Below, piece by piece: positions 14,401 to 14,584 of a stretch of 14,584 nucleotides of DNA. The position numbers and the translations under genes were made by a program. Under the pieces are notes generated by a model. It made no database searches. It saw only the letters and a list, made by a program, of their open reading frames with translations, and was not told the origin of the DNA. This stretch comes from Bordetella parapertussis (lineage in GTDB: Bacteria; Pseudomonadota; Gammaproteobacteria; Burkholderiales; Burkholderiaceae_A). Position 1 is the stretch's first letter. The number at the start of each line of letters is the position of its first letter. The stretch lies in assembly GCA_945901825.1 (NCBI GenBank), contig CAMDMC010000037.1:1-14584 (forward strand). Direction: 5' to 3'.

Positions 14401-14584
14401 CCTTGCAGATGGCTGCAAAAATTGCCTTTGACGAAAAGCTTACGAAGGCCGAGATTCTGACTGCCATTCGCCAGGCAGCGGCTTCGCAAGATGTGGGTAA
14501 TGCCTACTTCTATGGCTATGGTGATGCAACGACTCCTGCGCGAGGCTCTGTTGAGGGTGCGCTGGCTGCGGCTGAGGCCGAGGC
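11475..14584 (+). CDS. flgE: FlgE, giant flagellar hook protein (3' end outside window)
   Basis: The hook protein, exported and polymerised into the universal joint between rod and filament. The start ATG has AGGAG 9 bases upstream (11461-11465). The N-terminal domain is canonical: MSFYTSLTGLNAATAALSVT, SNNIANTGTTGFKRSRADFGD and the ITGDGFF motif (about residues 84-90), followed by YTRNGTF. A D2-like part has VTVFDAGGNEYLATVYYQK (near 190-208). From about residue 330 the sequence becomes a long insert of beta-rich modules rich in Thr, Asp, Ala and Val. The frame is still open after 1036 codons with no stop, while ordinary FlgE has about 400-470 residues and known long hooks in Campylobacter or Helicobacter about 720-870. 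The conserved C-terminal helix is not in the window. Repeat units resemble those of large adhesins and phage tail proteins. The identity as FlgE is secure from the N-terminus and operon position. Confidence 0.94.
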   Translation, partial: MSFYTSLTGLNAATAALSVTSNNIANTGTTGFKRSRADFGDIFATSPLQKASSVIGQGVALKQVSQEFSQGNIQFSASSLDLAITGDGFFPLKSADGLQDIYTRNGTFLLDDSFAVVNSAGQFLEAAAVDSNGKADLDNLQKLIIPRSTNGDARETTLVELALNLPAEGEVYEVAFDRDDPNSYNLTTSVTVFDAGGNEYLATVYYQKTKVASPEDPTNKWQTHVFIGDTKLNELLIQATDPKGNELYVNKYGEIRSENGSPPIPPQDIARGVTKLFNLDDLKNLQPSIPATASGSPLTDGLVSQWKQGINIPTRMQEVLTESPIAGVTNRSPITFALNIDESREPVVIDLSYLNEPGSSLSERYTGVEIAREMTNTISKAYGGQRFFDFTSLKETETSTSINLFELSVAGADANPGEDDTLVISLSEQRSNASPAFATFQDLSEITKAESVTAIQSQINERAYSEGLTGAYSLAVSDYLSFLNQVADNSTLAQLDPDATDGSSIENEIDRLTEIDVAAYTIASDEAQEERPEKQLITFSTPAVAINAGESKQIEVGGYTVNLVNPTGSLSTNLTAAQIATATFEALSDGVFGAIPEVQSISFSAPTAAGDISVAGVSVTLEFPSTAEEVATAVVEALRESDFAGKKHGLTFSAPLDPPTAPATKSFEVYGVTVTLADTDTTAALVAAKVDAALTAATAAGGVLAGYTVDWDGTSGTVSVEVPYASGDEQAPSIVDTDASGVALAVNTLRDFEERTIVDNGDGSITVTFARDDDNADGLDTLFADTDTTGVTVSGQSTDQAYAAAVLTNNLDGTITIEYNADSGDVAPLAFTDTDSTGLTLNVATVQTYRVSVSEKQTLTFTAPTADLTNGLTITVAGVSVELTADETTPAAVATKVAQALREDPFFSQTARTVTDNLDGSVTLTYLLDDGDVNPVEVETTGTGTRVTIDTTRDYLNTDDLTDKEFAQSVAESVAPLQMAAKIAFDEKLTKAEILTAIRQAAASQDVGNAYFYGYGDATTPARGSVEGALAAAEAE
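12474..14340 (+). repeat. Diverged beta-module repeats within FlgE
   Basis: The unit begins with (I/L)(T/S)F(S/T)(A/T)P at residues 537, 601, 650 and 859 (coded from 13083, 13275, 13422 and 14049), then a strand such as VAGVSVTL and an Ala-rich helix such as AEEVATAVVEALRE. A more distant unit starts at residue 334 (PITFALNI...VEIAREMTNTI). A second half-unit, xDGT(I/V)T(I/V)xYxxDxGDxxP ending DTDxxGLTL, is seen at residues 710, 759, 809 and 916. Copies are clearly diverged and are not recent duplications. Confidence 0.75.

Noticed and set aside
1..14584. CRISPR arrays, tRNA/rRNA genes, insertion sequences and phage integration sites
   Set aside because: None were seen; the window is a continuous, coherent flagellar cluster with short intergenic gaps.

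Overview
This window is a flagellar gene cluster from a Gram-negative, polarly flagellated proteobacterium, of moderate GC (just over half G+C by eye). The class is inferred from four things. There is a sigma54/FleQ-type regulatory layer. There are FlgP and FlgT-like outer-membrane-associated disc (H-ring) proteins and a PomB/MotB-type stator. There is a stand-alone FlhB C-terminal-like protein beside a FliK-like protein. The flgA-flgM-flgN block sits divergently next to flgBCDE. This gene set is typical of gammaproteobacteria and some betaproteobacteria. I cannot name a genus from the sequence alone.

Layout. Positions 1-1023 (+) hold the 3' part of a MotB/PomB-like stator gene, cut by the window edge. 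It converges, stop codon almost against stop codon, on a FleQ/FlrA-like sigma54 activator (1025-2227, -). From 2362 a plus-strand block runs flgP lipoprotein - flgT-like - LysM/FimV-like exported protein - fliK-like - FlhB C-terminal-like protein (to 6750). It converges on a minus-strand block: flgN (6810-7223), flgM (7261-7560) and, upstream behind a terminator, flgA (7693-8613). Divergent from flgA is a LysM plus lysozyme/transglycosylase-like protein without a signal peptide (8676-9722), closed by a clear terminator. From a strong sigma54 promoter (9796-9812) the rod/hook operon flgB-flgC-flgD-flgE begins. flgE is still open at the end of the window after 1036 codons.

How it fits together. 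FlgA chaperones the P-ring. FlgM/FlgN control sigma28 and chaperone filament-hook junction proteins. FlgB/FlgC build the rod, FlgD caps the hook and FlgE forms it. The FliK-like and FlhB-like pair probably sets hook length and the export switch. The LysM-transglycosylase-like protein is well placed to open peptidoglycan for the rod. FlgP and FlgT build the basal disc that anchors a polar flagellum and its MotB-type stator. Promoter motifs match a tiered cascade: sigma54 elements (TTGGCAC-N5-TTGC type) precede flgB and the flgA/transglycosylase pair, and sigma28-like elements (TMAAG...N11...GTCGA) precede flgM and possibly flgP.

Most noteworthy are a giant hook protein with a diverged beta-rich repeat array inserted in the middle, back-to-back divergent sigma54 promoters that predict almost leaderless mRNAs on both sides, a signal-less LysM-transglycosylase in the rod-gene neighbourhood, a MotB-like stator with a duplicated linker module and Gly/Lys/Glu-rich repeats, and a FleQ-like activator lacking the N-terminal regulatory domain.
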